Source: Burkholderia territorii
Lineage (GTDB): Bacteria; Pseudomonadota; Gammaproteobacteria; Burkholderiales; Burkholderiaceae
NCBI RefSeq assembly: GCF_902833055.1
Contig: NZ_CADFEJ010000004.1
Location: forward strand, 248,001-312,000
DNA: 64,000 nucleotides
Direction: 5' to 3'
Shown: positions 33,153 through 40,011 of the stretch, piece after piece
Layout of the letters: every line of letters starts with the position of its first letter
How positions within the stretch are numbered: position 1 is the stretch's first letter
The notes under the pieces: model-generated
Seen by the model: the letters and a program-made list of their open reading frames with translations, nothing else
Databases searched by the model: none
What the model was told of the DNA's origin: nothing
Program-made: the position numbers and the translations under genes

Positions 33153-33172
33153 AATATCCCTAATGGGATATT
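33153..33172. promoter_or_regulatory. Perfect operator AATATCC-CTAATG-GGATATT
   Basis: A perfect 7-bp palindrome with a 6-base spacer in the divergent promoter between repressor and Cro-like gene, matching the three copies at 32075-32150. It also overlaps an upstream in-frame ATG of the Cro-like frame, which argues for the later start at 33204. Confidence 0.7.
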
Positions 33173-33203
33173 ATTTGGGCGGCCATCATCCAAGGATCGT
33201 CCA

Positions 33204-33428
33204 ATGCGGAACAACAAAGAACCGATGCTCGCTACCGTGCTGCGCAACCTTGACGCGGCTAAAGGTGCGTGGCCGGAAATTTCCCGCCAGTGCGGCATCC
33301 CCTACCAGACGCTGACAAAGATCGCGCTACGCATCCACCGCGATCCCCGCGTGTCGACTGTTCAAACCCTCTACGACCACTTTTCTGATCATCCGGTCGT
33401 AACCGCTACGCAGCCTGCAGTGCATTGA
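33204..33428 (+). CDS. Small Cro-like regulator
   Basis: 74 residues. A helix-turn-helix pattern lies at ISRQCGIPYQTLTKIALRIH, preceded by LATVLRNLDAAKGAW. ATG 33204 has AAGGA upstream and follows the operator. Position (first rightward gene, divergent from the repressor) is that of cro. Function by position and HTH, moderately sure. Confidence 0.65.
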   Translation: MRNNKEPMLATVLRNLDAAKGAWPEISRQCGIPYQTLTKIALRIHRDPRVSTVQTLYDHFSDHPVVTATQPAVH

Positions 33429-33513
33429 CATCGTCCATCTATCCATTGGCCGAATCGTAATCGCGGAATGTGCTCCGCGACAGGATGAAAGCCGCTTCAG
33501 CTCAATATCTGAA

Positions 33514-34044
33514 ATGACCTGCCGATACGACAGTACCGAATGGCTGGACGTGCTCTACACGTCCGTTCGCGACACGCCCGGTGGTGTTGCCGACGCCGCA
33601 AACTACCTCACGATCCGTCGCGGCAAGAACATCACGCCTGAATCGCTCCGACTCCGCCTGCGGGGTGTGGGCGACAGTCGTTTGTCGATGGAAATGTTCG
33701 AGCTGCTGGTCGAGTGGATGCAGGAAAAGACCGAAGGCAGCGCGCATGCACTCGACGCGCTGCACGCACTGAACGCGCGCTTCGGTTTGGTTGCCGAGCA
33801 TGTCGGCGATCACGGGACTGATGAGGCGCTCGAGCCGGGCACGATGCATCTCGTCTCGACGACGCTGCACCTGCAGGCGCACGTCGGTCGCGTTGCCGAC
33901 GACGTGACCCGCGCTCTCGAAGATCAACGAATCGACGACCGGGAGGCCGAGCAAATCATCGCGACGGGGCGCAAGGGACAGCGCCTGTTCCAGAGGTTGA
34001 TCTACGCGGCCCGCAACCTCGCCGCAAGACGTCGGAATCGTTGA
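33514..34044 (+). CDS. CII-like phage regulatory protein (CP76 type)
   Basis: 176 residues. DTPGGVADAANYLTIRRGKN, then ESLRLRLRGVGDSRLSMEMF resembles the Phage_CP76 family found in P2-like and other temperate phages, which promotes lysogeny. The C-terminal 80 residues are helical. It lies in the rightward early operon between the Cro-like gene and the replication genes. Confidence 0.65.
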   Translation: MTCRYDSTEWLDVLYTSVRDTPGGVADAANYLTIRRGKNITPESLRLRLRGVGDSRLSMEMFELLVEWMQEKTEGSAHALDALHALNARFGLVAEHVGDHGTDEALEPGTMHLVSTTLHLQAHVGRVADDVTRALEDQRIDDREAEQIIATGRKGQRLFQRLIYAARNLAARRRNR

Positions 34045-34045
34045 C

Positions 34046-34429
34046 ATGGAGCGATTCAAGCACGGCATGGGGTGCTGTCGGCCTGAGCGTGAACGGATCG
34101 ATCTCCGCTGCTCAACTGAGCAGCAACTGGCGTGCGCTGTCACGAAGCTCGCATCCCAATTCGAGTGTGCCCCTGATCAAGCAGGGCGCCTGCTGTCAGA
34201 ACTGATCGCTACCTTCCCCGATCGCCTCGCTCCGATTCTTGCGGAAGCGTGCGCAGCGGGGCAGGTGCGTCCGTTCGTCGACCGAGCTGCGCGCGCATGC
34301 GCCGCGCTCGCAACCAAGGCGGAACGGCACGCGTTCCGCAATCAGCTTACCGATCGTCTCTGCGCGCTGGATCTAGCCGCGTTCGACGACCTCATGTCGG
34401 CGGAATGGCGTCGACTACGCGGCAAATAA
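34046..34429 (+). CDS. Phage early hypothetical protein
   Basis: 127 residues starting one base after the previous stop. Helical (LACAVTKLASQFECAPDQAG, LLSELIATFPDRLAPILAEA) with six cysteines scattered in it. No known motif. Part of the early operon leading into the primase gene. Confidence 0.65.
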   Translation: MERFKHGMGCCRPERERIDLRCSTEQQLACAVTKLASQFECAPDQAGRLLSELIATFPDRLAPILAEACAAGQVRPFVDRAARACAALATKAERHAFRNQLTDRLCALDLAAFDDLMSAEWRRLRGK

Positions 34430-34441
34430 CAGGAGACCCCC

Positions 34442-34615
34442 GTGAACGTGAACGGAAACAGTAGCGCATTGCGACGCGGCGCATCGCAGTACAGCCGGTC
34501 GCCGAGTGGGCGGCAGTGCTATGCAGCCGGACTGGCAGCGTGGCGCAGCTTCTCTCACAAGGTCGCACGCGACCGTCGCCTCGCCGAGCTGGATGCGGCT
34601 CGGCGTACGAGCTAA
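34442..34615 (+). CDS. Small basic early protein with GTG start
   Basis: 57 residues, VNVNGNSSALRRGASQYSRS and on to RRLAELDAARRTS. GTG at 34442 lies 6 bases after a strong AGGAG ribosome site directly behind the previous stop. 'YAAGLAAWRSF' looks like the core of a small helical protein. It fills the gap before the primase gene. No homology recognised. Confidence 0.55.
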   Translation: MNVNGNSSALRRGASQYSRSPSGRQCYAAGLAAWRSFSHKVARDRRLAELDAARRTS

Positions 34616-34688
34616 CCGGTGCTGCTCAATGGATTGTGATCTGGCCGCGAGAAGCGGCCAAAGTAACTTTGATCGAGGGAATTTTTGT

Positions 34689-37196
34689 ATGGCGACACTG
34701 GACCAGATCATTCAGCAATTGCGTGCGGCCGGACATCCCGACCTGCCCGCAGGGCATCCCGTCGCGGACGGCAAGCATCATCGGTACGGGCCACGCAAGA
34801 AATACTGGTATCAGCTTCGAGAGGTTGTCAGCAAGGGCGCTGTAATCGGCTATGGTGGTACGTTCGGTCACTTCTCGGGCGACGATCCGGGTACCGAGCG
34901 ATTCGAGTGGAACGGTGCACCACTGAGCGAGGAAGTGCTCGCCGAGACGCGTCGCCGTCAGGAAGCGGCCGAACGCGAGCAGGCTGAACGCGACGCCCGG
35001 CAGGCGAAGCTCGCCGCAAACCGCGCGCGTGATCAGTGGAACCGGGCGTCTGAACAGGGCACGTCCGCGTACCTGGAGCGAAAGCAGATCTTGGCCGAAG
35101 GCGTGCGCTTTGATACCGACGGCACAATGTTCGTGCCGATGTACCAGTACGGCGACGAGGCTCGTCTCGTCGGCCTGCAGAAGATCACGCCGGACGGCGC
35201 GAAGCGCTTCAACAAGGGCATGGAGAAGAAGGGCGCATCGTGTCTGCTCGGCGTGGTGGGTGCTGACGATCAGGTCGTGTTGGTCGCCGAAGGCTACGCG
35301 ACCGCACGCTCGATCCGCATGGCGCTCGACCGCGCCTTCGCCGTCGACGTCTGCTTCGATGCCGGCGGCATCCTGCCGGCTGTGCGCCGCTTGCGCGCAA
35401 TGCACCCGGACGTGCACGTGTTGATCTGCGCAGACGATGACTGGAAGATCGAGCAACGCATGCGCGAGTGGCTTGCCGACGAATTCGGTTTCCGTGGCGA
35501 GCTGGTATTCGGTGCGGAGCCGGTTCGGATCGAGGCGAAGAATACGTGGTACATGATCGCGGCAGCACGTCGCCGTGACGACAACGGCGTGCCGTACGTC
35601 GAAGCGAGCTACGGCAATGATGTGATGCCGGTACGCCGCAAGCGTTTCGAAAACACCGGCCTAAAACGTGCGTACGAGGCGGCAGCCGAGGTCGATGACG
35701 TGAGCGTCGTCTATCCGGTATTCGCCAATCGGGGCGAGCGCAAGCTGACGGACTTCAACGACCTGCACGTCGAGGACGGTCTCGAATCCGTCGCCGGGCA
35801 GATCCAAGCGGCGATCTTGCGCGTCATCGCGCCAGCGAACGAAGACATCCGGCCGGCGACGGTCGCACCGTCGTCCGTAGATGCACCACAAACGCAACCG
35901 CACGCGACGTCCGCTGCCGCAGAACAGTCCGAATGGGATGGCCGCGAAGCGGAGAACGGCGCTCATACGTGGGAGCAGGATCTCGCGCGCTCGGATAAGG
36001 GCACGCTGCTGCCGACGCTCGGCAATGTGCACATGATCCTGTCGAACCACAAGGCGTGGAAGGGCGTGATCGAGCAGGACGACTTCGGCGGGCGCGTCAT
36101 GAAGCGCAAGGCGCCACCGTTCCCGCAGGGCGTGACGGGCGAATGGACCGACATGGACGATCAACGCTGCGCGTTGTGGTTGTCGCAGCGGTATGGCCTG
36201 TCGGTGCGTACCGACATCGTGATGAACGCGGTGCTGTTGGTAGCAGACGCGACCCACTTCCACGATGTGCGCGAATACCTCGAAGGGCTCAAATGGGACG
36301 GCGTGCCGCGTGTGCGGTCGATGCCATCGACGTACCTGAGAGTGGCCGACAGCGAGTATGTACAGCTCGCCTTCATGAAGTGGATGATCGCGGCCGTCGC
36401 ACGCGTGATGGAGCCCGGTTGCAAGGTCGACAACGTGCTGATCCTCGAAGGCAAGCAGGGGCACCGCAAATCGACCGCACTGAAGGTGCTGGCGGGTGCG
36501 CCGTGGTTCACCGACACGCCGATCCAGATCGGCAACAAGGACACGTACGCTGTGCTGGCCGGCAAGTGGGTAATCGAACTGGCTGAACTGGATTCACTGA
36601 ACAAGGCCGACTCGTCGGCAGTGAAGAGCTTTTTCGCGACGGCCGTCGACCGGTTCCGTAACTTCTACGGCAAGCGGGCGACGGACGTGCCGCGCCAGTG
36701 CGTGTTCGCCGGCTCGGTCAACTTCGACACGTACCTGAAAGACGAATCCGGCAACCGGCGTTACTGGCCGCTGCGAGTCGGTGGTCTGGTCGACATCGAC
36801 GGCATCGTGGCCGTCCGTGACCAGCTATGGGCCGAAGCCGTTCACCTGTACCGCTGGGGCGTCGTGTGGCACGTGACCGAGCAGGAACGGCCGCTGTTCG
36901 AGATCGAGCAGGCAGAGCGCTACGAGGGCGACGTGTACGAGGACAAGATCGCCAAGGCTCTGGAATACGTTGCGCGCACAACGATGGAAGAGATCCTCGC
37001 CGACGTCCTGAAGCTCGACACGTCGAAATGGACGTTACCGGAGCAGCGTCGCATCGGCAAGGCGCTGAAGTCGCTCGGTTGGGTGCGCAAGCGGGAGTCG
37101 ACAGGATCGCGTGGGTGGTACTACGTGCGCGAAGAGCAAGAGCCGGAATCCGAGCGCGAACTGGTCGCAGCGGGTGATGACGACAGTCCGTTGTGA
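34689..37196 (+). CDS. Phage replication protein: Toprim primase domain fused to VapE-type helicase
   Basis: 835 residues. The N-terminal part has a zinc-free primase-like region (HHRYGPRKKYWYQLREVV) and a Toprim-like core with VVLVAEGYATARSIRMAL (about 197-214) and VLICADDDWK. The C-terminal VapE/virulence-associated E domain (about 540-760) has Walker A GKQGHRKST (about 588-596), Walker B-like WVIELAELD, VDRFRNFYGKRATDVPRQCV and LKDESGNRRYWPL. It would prime and unwind phage DNA. ATG 34689 follows GAGGG; the open frame upstream is not homologous and crosses an AAAGTAACTTT site. Confidence 0.88.
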   Translation: MATLDQIIQQLRAAGHPDLPAGHPVADGKHHRYGPRKKYWYQLREVVSKGAVIGYGGTFGHFSGDDPGTERFEWNGAPLSEEVLAETRRRQEAAEREQAERDARQAKLAANRARDQWNRASEQGTSAYLERKQILAEGVRFDTDGTMFVPMYQYGDEARLVGLQKITPDGAKRFNKGMEKKGASCLLGVVGADDQVVLVAEGYATARSIRMALDRAFAVDVCFDAGGILPAVRRLRAMHPDVHVLICADDDWKIEQRMREWLADEFGFRGELVFGAEPVRIEAKNTWYMIAAARRRDDNGVPYVEASYGNDVMPVRRKRFENTGLKRAYEAAAEVDDVSVVYPVFANRGERKLTDFNDLHVEDGLESVAGQIQAAILRVIAPANEDIRPATVAPSSVDAPQTQPHATSAAAEQSEWDGREAENGAHTWEQDLARSDKGTLLPTLGNVHMILSNHKAWKGVIEQDDFGGRVMKRKAPPFPQGVTGEWTDMDDQRCALWLSQRYGLSVRTDIVMNAVLLVADATHFHDVREYLEGLKWDGVPRVRSMPSTYLRVADSEYVQLAFMKWMIAAVARVMEPGCKVDNVLILEGKQGHRKSTALKVLAGAPWFTDTPIQIGNKDTYAVLAGKWVIELAELDSLNKADSSAVKSFFATAVDRFRNFYGKRATDVPRQCVFAGSVNFDTYLKDESGNRRYWPLRVGGLVDIDGIVAVRDQLWAEAVHLYRWGVVWHVTEQERPLFEIEQAERYEGDVYEDKIAKALEYVARTTMEEILADVLKLDTSKWTLPEQRRIGKALKSLGWVRKRESTGSRGWYYVREEQEPESERELVAAGDDDSPL

Positions 37197-37272
37197 TTGT
37201 GTGGCGCGCTGTGCCTGCACGGCAAGCGCGCCACTGGCCCCGTCTTGGCGCGCTGCGGACGTCCCATGTCCC

Positions 37273-37390
37273 AATGTCCCAAGGCGCGGTCTCGGGCGCG
37301 GGTGCAGGGGCGCGACATGCGCGACGTGAGCGGCGCATGTCGCGCATGTCGCAGGCGCGCACCCCTGCAAGCCTTTTCCCTTGGGACATT
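37273..37390. repeat. 118-bp nested inverted repeat after the primase gene
   Basis: Three pairs of perfect arms share one centre: AATGTCCCAA (37273-37282) with TTGGGACATT (37381-37390); TGCAGGGG (37303-37310) with CCCCTGCA (37362-37369); and a 14-bp GCGACATGCGCGAC (37312-37325) with GTCGCGCATGTCGC (37339-37352). It fills the gap between primase and the Q-like gene. Possible roles: replication origin, a structured RNA, or a long terminator. Confidence 0.8.
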
Positions 37391-37418
37391 GAGACATTAG
37401 GACGAGTAGGAGAGAGTC

Positions 37419-38192
37419 ATGATCGATTTAAAAGAGCGGGTGGGCGTTGCGATGAGCGTTCGTGGTCAGTTCACCGACCCGATTGCCGATCCCAAAGTTA
37501 CTTTGGGCGCCCTCGCCTTTGCGAACGATCTCGGGAGCTTGCTGGCCCGAATCAAAGCCGGGCCGCTGCCGACGCCAGCGACGGTTCGACGTGCAACGTT
37601 GCTGTTGGCGCAGATGATCCGGACGTCTGGCCGATTCAAGCGTGCGCGGTTCACTGGTCTGTCGCGCGACGAGCGCCGCGATCAACGTGCGGGGCACGCT
37701 GTCGAGCGTTCGAAGGTCGACATCGTCGAGCGGTTCGCGCTGCGGTTGTTGGATGAGTGGGTGAACGATCAATGTGTCGAGTGCGAAGGGCGTGGTGTCG
37801 TGCGTCGTGCGCGTGCCGTCACGAAATCAACACACGCTTGCGGTGTATGCGGGGGCAGCGGGAAGGTGTGTGTATCGGAGGAGCGTATCCCGTTCTTCGA
37901 AGGGCGTAACGGGCCGCTGGTCTTTCGGGAATACGAATCATGCGACGACTGCGGCGGGATGGGCCGAATCGCTGCGTTGCCGGTTTCGGATGCGAAGGGC
38001 CGGCACATTTGCCCCGACTGTTCCGGTTCCGGCAAGCGGCAGGTCGACGACGCTGGCCGGGCGCACGCGCTCGGCGTATCGCTCGACGAGTATCGGAAGA
38101 ACTGGTCTTGGCGTTTTCACGACATGCTCGCGCTGCTGGATACAGTAGATGGATCGGTGTACGACACATTGCGTCGACAATTGCGAGGATGA
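37419..38192 (+). CDS. CxxCxGxG zinc-finger protein, candidate lambda-Q-like antiterminator
   Basis: 257 residues. Four DnaJ-type zinc motifs: CVECEGRG, CGVCGGSG, CDDCGGMG and CPDCSGSG between about 120 and 210; N-terminal helices (ATVRRATLLLAQMIRTSGRF) and a C-terminal helical tail. Lambda Q carries two such motifs (CRDCHGTG, CGRCKGVG) and lies, like this gene, between replication and late genes. Late genes downstream contain several terminators that need bypass. The Q role is a well-supported inference; a DnaJ-like chaperone is the alternative. Confidence 0.65.
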   Translation: MIDLKERVGVAMSVRGQFTDPIADPKVTLGALAFANDLGSLLARIKAGPLPTPATVRRATLLLAQMIRTSGRFKRARFTGLSRDERRDQRAGHAVERSKVDIVERFALRLLDEWVNDQCVECEGRGVVRRARAVTKSTHACGVCGGSGKVCVSEERIPFFEGRNGPLVFREYESCDDCGGMGRIAALPVSDAKGRHICPDCSGSGKRQVDDAGRAHALGVSLDEYRKNWSWRFHDMLALLDTVDGSVYDTLRRQLRG

Positions 38193-38390
38193 AACGTATT
38201 CCATTTCAAGAGCGGATCGCTTAAAATCTGCACATCCTTTACTGCATCACTGGATGAATGAGCGACCGCATACTCGTGTCGCAACCTTTGCCCGACAGGC
38301 GTACTGAATCGCGGGAGCGCCGCGACCAACAACGATAACTGTCTGCCGGGATCTGTTGGGAGGGCGTTCGCCCTTACGAAATGAATATCG
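38193..38390. other. Intergenic region after Q-like gene
   Basis: About 200 bases without a gene. It includes the short perfect hairpin AGGGCG-TT-CGCCCT (38361-38374). This is the expected place for the late promoter and an antiterminator loading site, but no consensus could be assigned. Confidence 0.35.
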
Positions 38391-38420
38391 AAGCCCTGAG
38401 TGTGCAAGCGCTCAGGGCTT
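38391..38420 (+). terminator. Rho-independent terminator
   Basis: AAGCCCTGAG (38391-38400) pairs with CTCAGGGCTT (38411-38420), followed by TTGCTTTCTT. Nearly the same stem recurs at 39108 on the other side of the next gene. Confidence 0.8.
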
Positions 38421-38491
38421 TTGCTTTCTTCGCTAGAATTGTCCCGTGGTACACCAGAGCGCGAAAATTCAAGCACGGGGAAGGAGGCAAG

Positions 38492-39085
38492 GTGAGGTCA
38501 ATAAATTTCGACGACGTAGTAAATCGGAATGACGTTCCTGAATGGATGCGAGTGCGATTCCGGCAAATGTTGGAGGATGTGTACAACCTCATGAATTCGT
38601 TGGCGCTTGAAAGTGAGCGCGCATCCGTGATTCTTGCCGTTGCACGCATCGACTCGGATTTGGAAAAATTGCTGCAGCATGTGCTGCACCCGAAGCAGGG
38701 GACGGCCGATAATCTGTTTGATTCAGAGCGGCCGCTTAGCGCGTTCTCGGCGAAGATTGCTCTCGCGCGGCGGCTCGGCGTGATCGACGGTGAACTAGAA
38801 AGTGCGATTCAGATCTTTCGGCGCATTCGCAATGAATTCGCACACGAGATCGAGGCATCGACCCTTCGCAGTGATCGGAACCGAGATAGGCTTGCAGAGC
38901 TGGTGAAAAAGTTTGAAGGTACTGAGCTGTACGAAGCTAGTCTTAATCTCGGCATCGGGAAGAACCATAACAAATCGAGCGAGCAAGAGCAGATGCTCGT
39001 GTGTGCCGCTTGCATTGTGACGACGCTGATGATTGGTATTGATTCGTTGAAGCGCGTTGACGTTGGGCGTCCATTGACGCCTTGA
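38492..39085 (+). CDS. MltR/DUF4145-like protein, moron between twin terminators
   Basis: 197 residues. GTG 38492 has AAGGAGG 5 bases upstream; the frame is open from 38381 but that would span the terminator. The core SERASVILAVARIDSDLEKL, then LSAFSAKIALARRLGVIDGE and IFRRIRNEFAHEIE match the MltR-like fold (RN-x-x-AH motif), also related to HEPN/DUF4145-type helical proteins. Separate transcription unit, lower GC, flanked by near-identical terminators: a moron gene. Possible roles are regulation or phage exclusion. Confidence 0.7.
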   Translation: MRSINFDDVVNRNDVPEWMRVRFRQMLEDVYNLMNSLALESERASVILAVARIDSDLEKLLQHVLHPKQGTADNLFDSERPLSAFSAKIALARRLGVIDGELESAIQIFRRIRNEFAHEIEASTLRSDRNRDRLAELVKKFEGTELYEASLNLGIGKNHNKSSEQEQMLVCAACIVTTLMIGIDSLKRVDVGRPLTP

Positions 39086-39107
39086 TAGAGCGAGTTCGAA
39101 AAACCAG

Positions 39108-39140
39108 AAGCCCTGAGTGCGAAAGCCCTCGGGGCTTTTT
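39108..39140 (+). terminator. Rho-independent terminator, twin of the one at 38391
   Basis: AAGCCCTGAG (39108-39117) pairs with CTCGGGGCTT (39128-39137) with one G-T pair, followed by TTT. Confidence 0.8.
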
Positions 39141-39156
39141 GCATTGGGGCGCTGAA

Positions 39157-39351
39157 ATGCGAATCGAGTCGACGAGCGCCGGGCCGAGCGAGGTCTGGTC
39201 GACGTGGGATGAAGATCGAAGCATGGGGCGCGTTACCGCGCGGTGCTTCGTGTTTGACGACGCGATGGACCGTGTCGTGTGGGCGATGGACCGCGCGGGC
39301 GACGGCACGACTGCCGATGTCGCGATCGGTGCGGGTCTGCCTATTTTTTGA
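39157..39351 (+). CDS. Possible small phage protein
   Basis: 64 residues, MRIESTSAGPSEVWSTWDED and ending GAGLPIF. Weak ribosome site. It lies between two terminators ahead of the packaging genes. No motif recognised; kept because the frame is free of better competitors. Confidence 0.4.
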   Translation: MRIESTSAGPSEVWSTWDEDRSMGRVTARCFVFDDAMDRVVWAMDRAGDGTTADVAIGAGLPIF

Positions 39352-39380
39352 GCAGGCGGGGACCCTCTGGGCATCGCCAT

Positions 39381-39407
39381 ACGCGGGGGCTCGCACCCGC
39401 GTTTTTT
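39381..39407 (+). terminator. Rho-independent terminator before the packaging genes
   Basis: ACGCGGG (39381-39387) pairs with CCCGCGT (39396-39402), followed by TTTTT, 35 bases before the small terminase gene. Confidence 0.75.
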
Positions 39408-39441
39408 CTCTACTGGCGAGTTTCCATAGGGGGTCATATTC

Positions 39442-40011
39442 ATGCCGACTCAGCAGCAGATCGCTGACCATCTCGACCTTGATCAGTCGGCCGTTTCGCG
39501 GTTCGTCGACAAGGTCCGGCTCGATTACCGCGCGGCGTCGATCGACGAGATCCGCATTGCCTACATTCGGCACTTGCGCGAGGTCGCGGCGGGCCGCTCC
39601 AGCGAGACCGGGATCGATCTTGTCGCCGAGCGTGCGATGACGGAGCGCGTCGATCGCGAGATCAAGCTGCTGACGCTGGCAGAGAAGAAGGGGCAGCTCG
39701 TCAATGCGGCGCAGCTCGAACAGGCGTACGGCCTGATGGTCGGCGCATTTCAAACGGAACTGCTGTCGCTGTCGGACAAGCTGGTGCAGGAGCTGCGCAC
39801 GCTCTACGGCGTCGAGGTGGACGTCGAATGGTTGAACGAGCATATATATGGATGCCTTGAGCAGCTTTCTGAATACGACCCAGACAGTCCACGCGGTGAT
39901 TCGCCGGATCGCGGAGATGCTGCGTCCGCCGGAGCGGATTGGGACGACGGATTGGGCGCGCAAACATCGCAGGTTGAGCGCGAAGGGATCGGCCAGCCCC
40001 GGCCGGTATAA
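39442..40011 (+). CDS. Terminase small subunit (lambda Nu1-like)
   Basis: 189 residues. An N-terminal winged HTH (TQQQIADHLDLDQSAVSRFV) binds the packaging site; the middle is a helical assembly region (ERAMTERVDREIKLLTLAEK). AGGGGG precedes the ATG. The last 55 residues overlap the large-subunit gene in another frame and look low in complexity. Acts with the product of the next gene to cut and package DNA. Confidence 0.8.
   Translation: MPTQQQIADHLDLDQSAVSRFVDKVRLDYRAASIDEIRIAYIRHLREVAAGRSSETGIDLVAERAMTERVDREIKLLTLAEKKGQLVNAAQLEQAYGLMVGAFQTELLSLSDKLVQELRTLYGVEVDVEWLNEHIYGCLEQLSEYDPDSPRGDSPDRGDAASAGADWDDGLGAQTSQVEREGIGQPRPV

Noticed and set aside
34506..34688. N-terminal extension of the primase to 34506
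   Set aside because: It overlaps the small GTG gene, lacks a ribosome site, and the start at 34689 has GAGGG with good spacing.
38381..38491. ATG start for the MltR-like gene ahead of the terminator
   Set aside because: The extra residues would be encoded by the terminator hairpin, and AAGGAGG before GTG 38492 decides the start.
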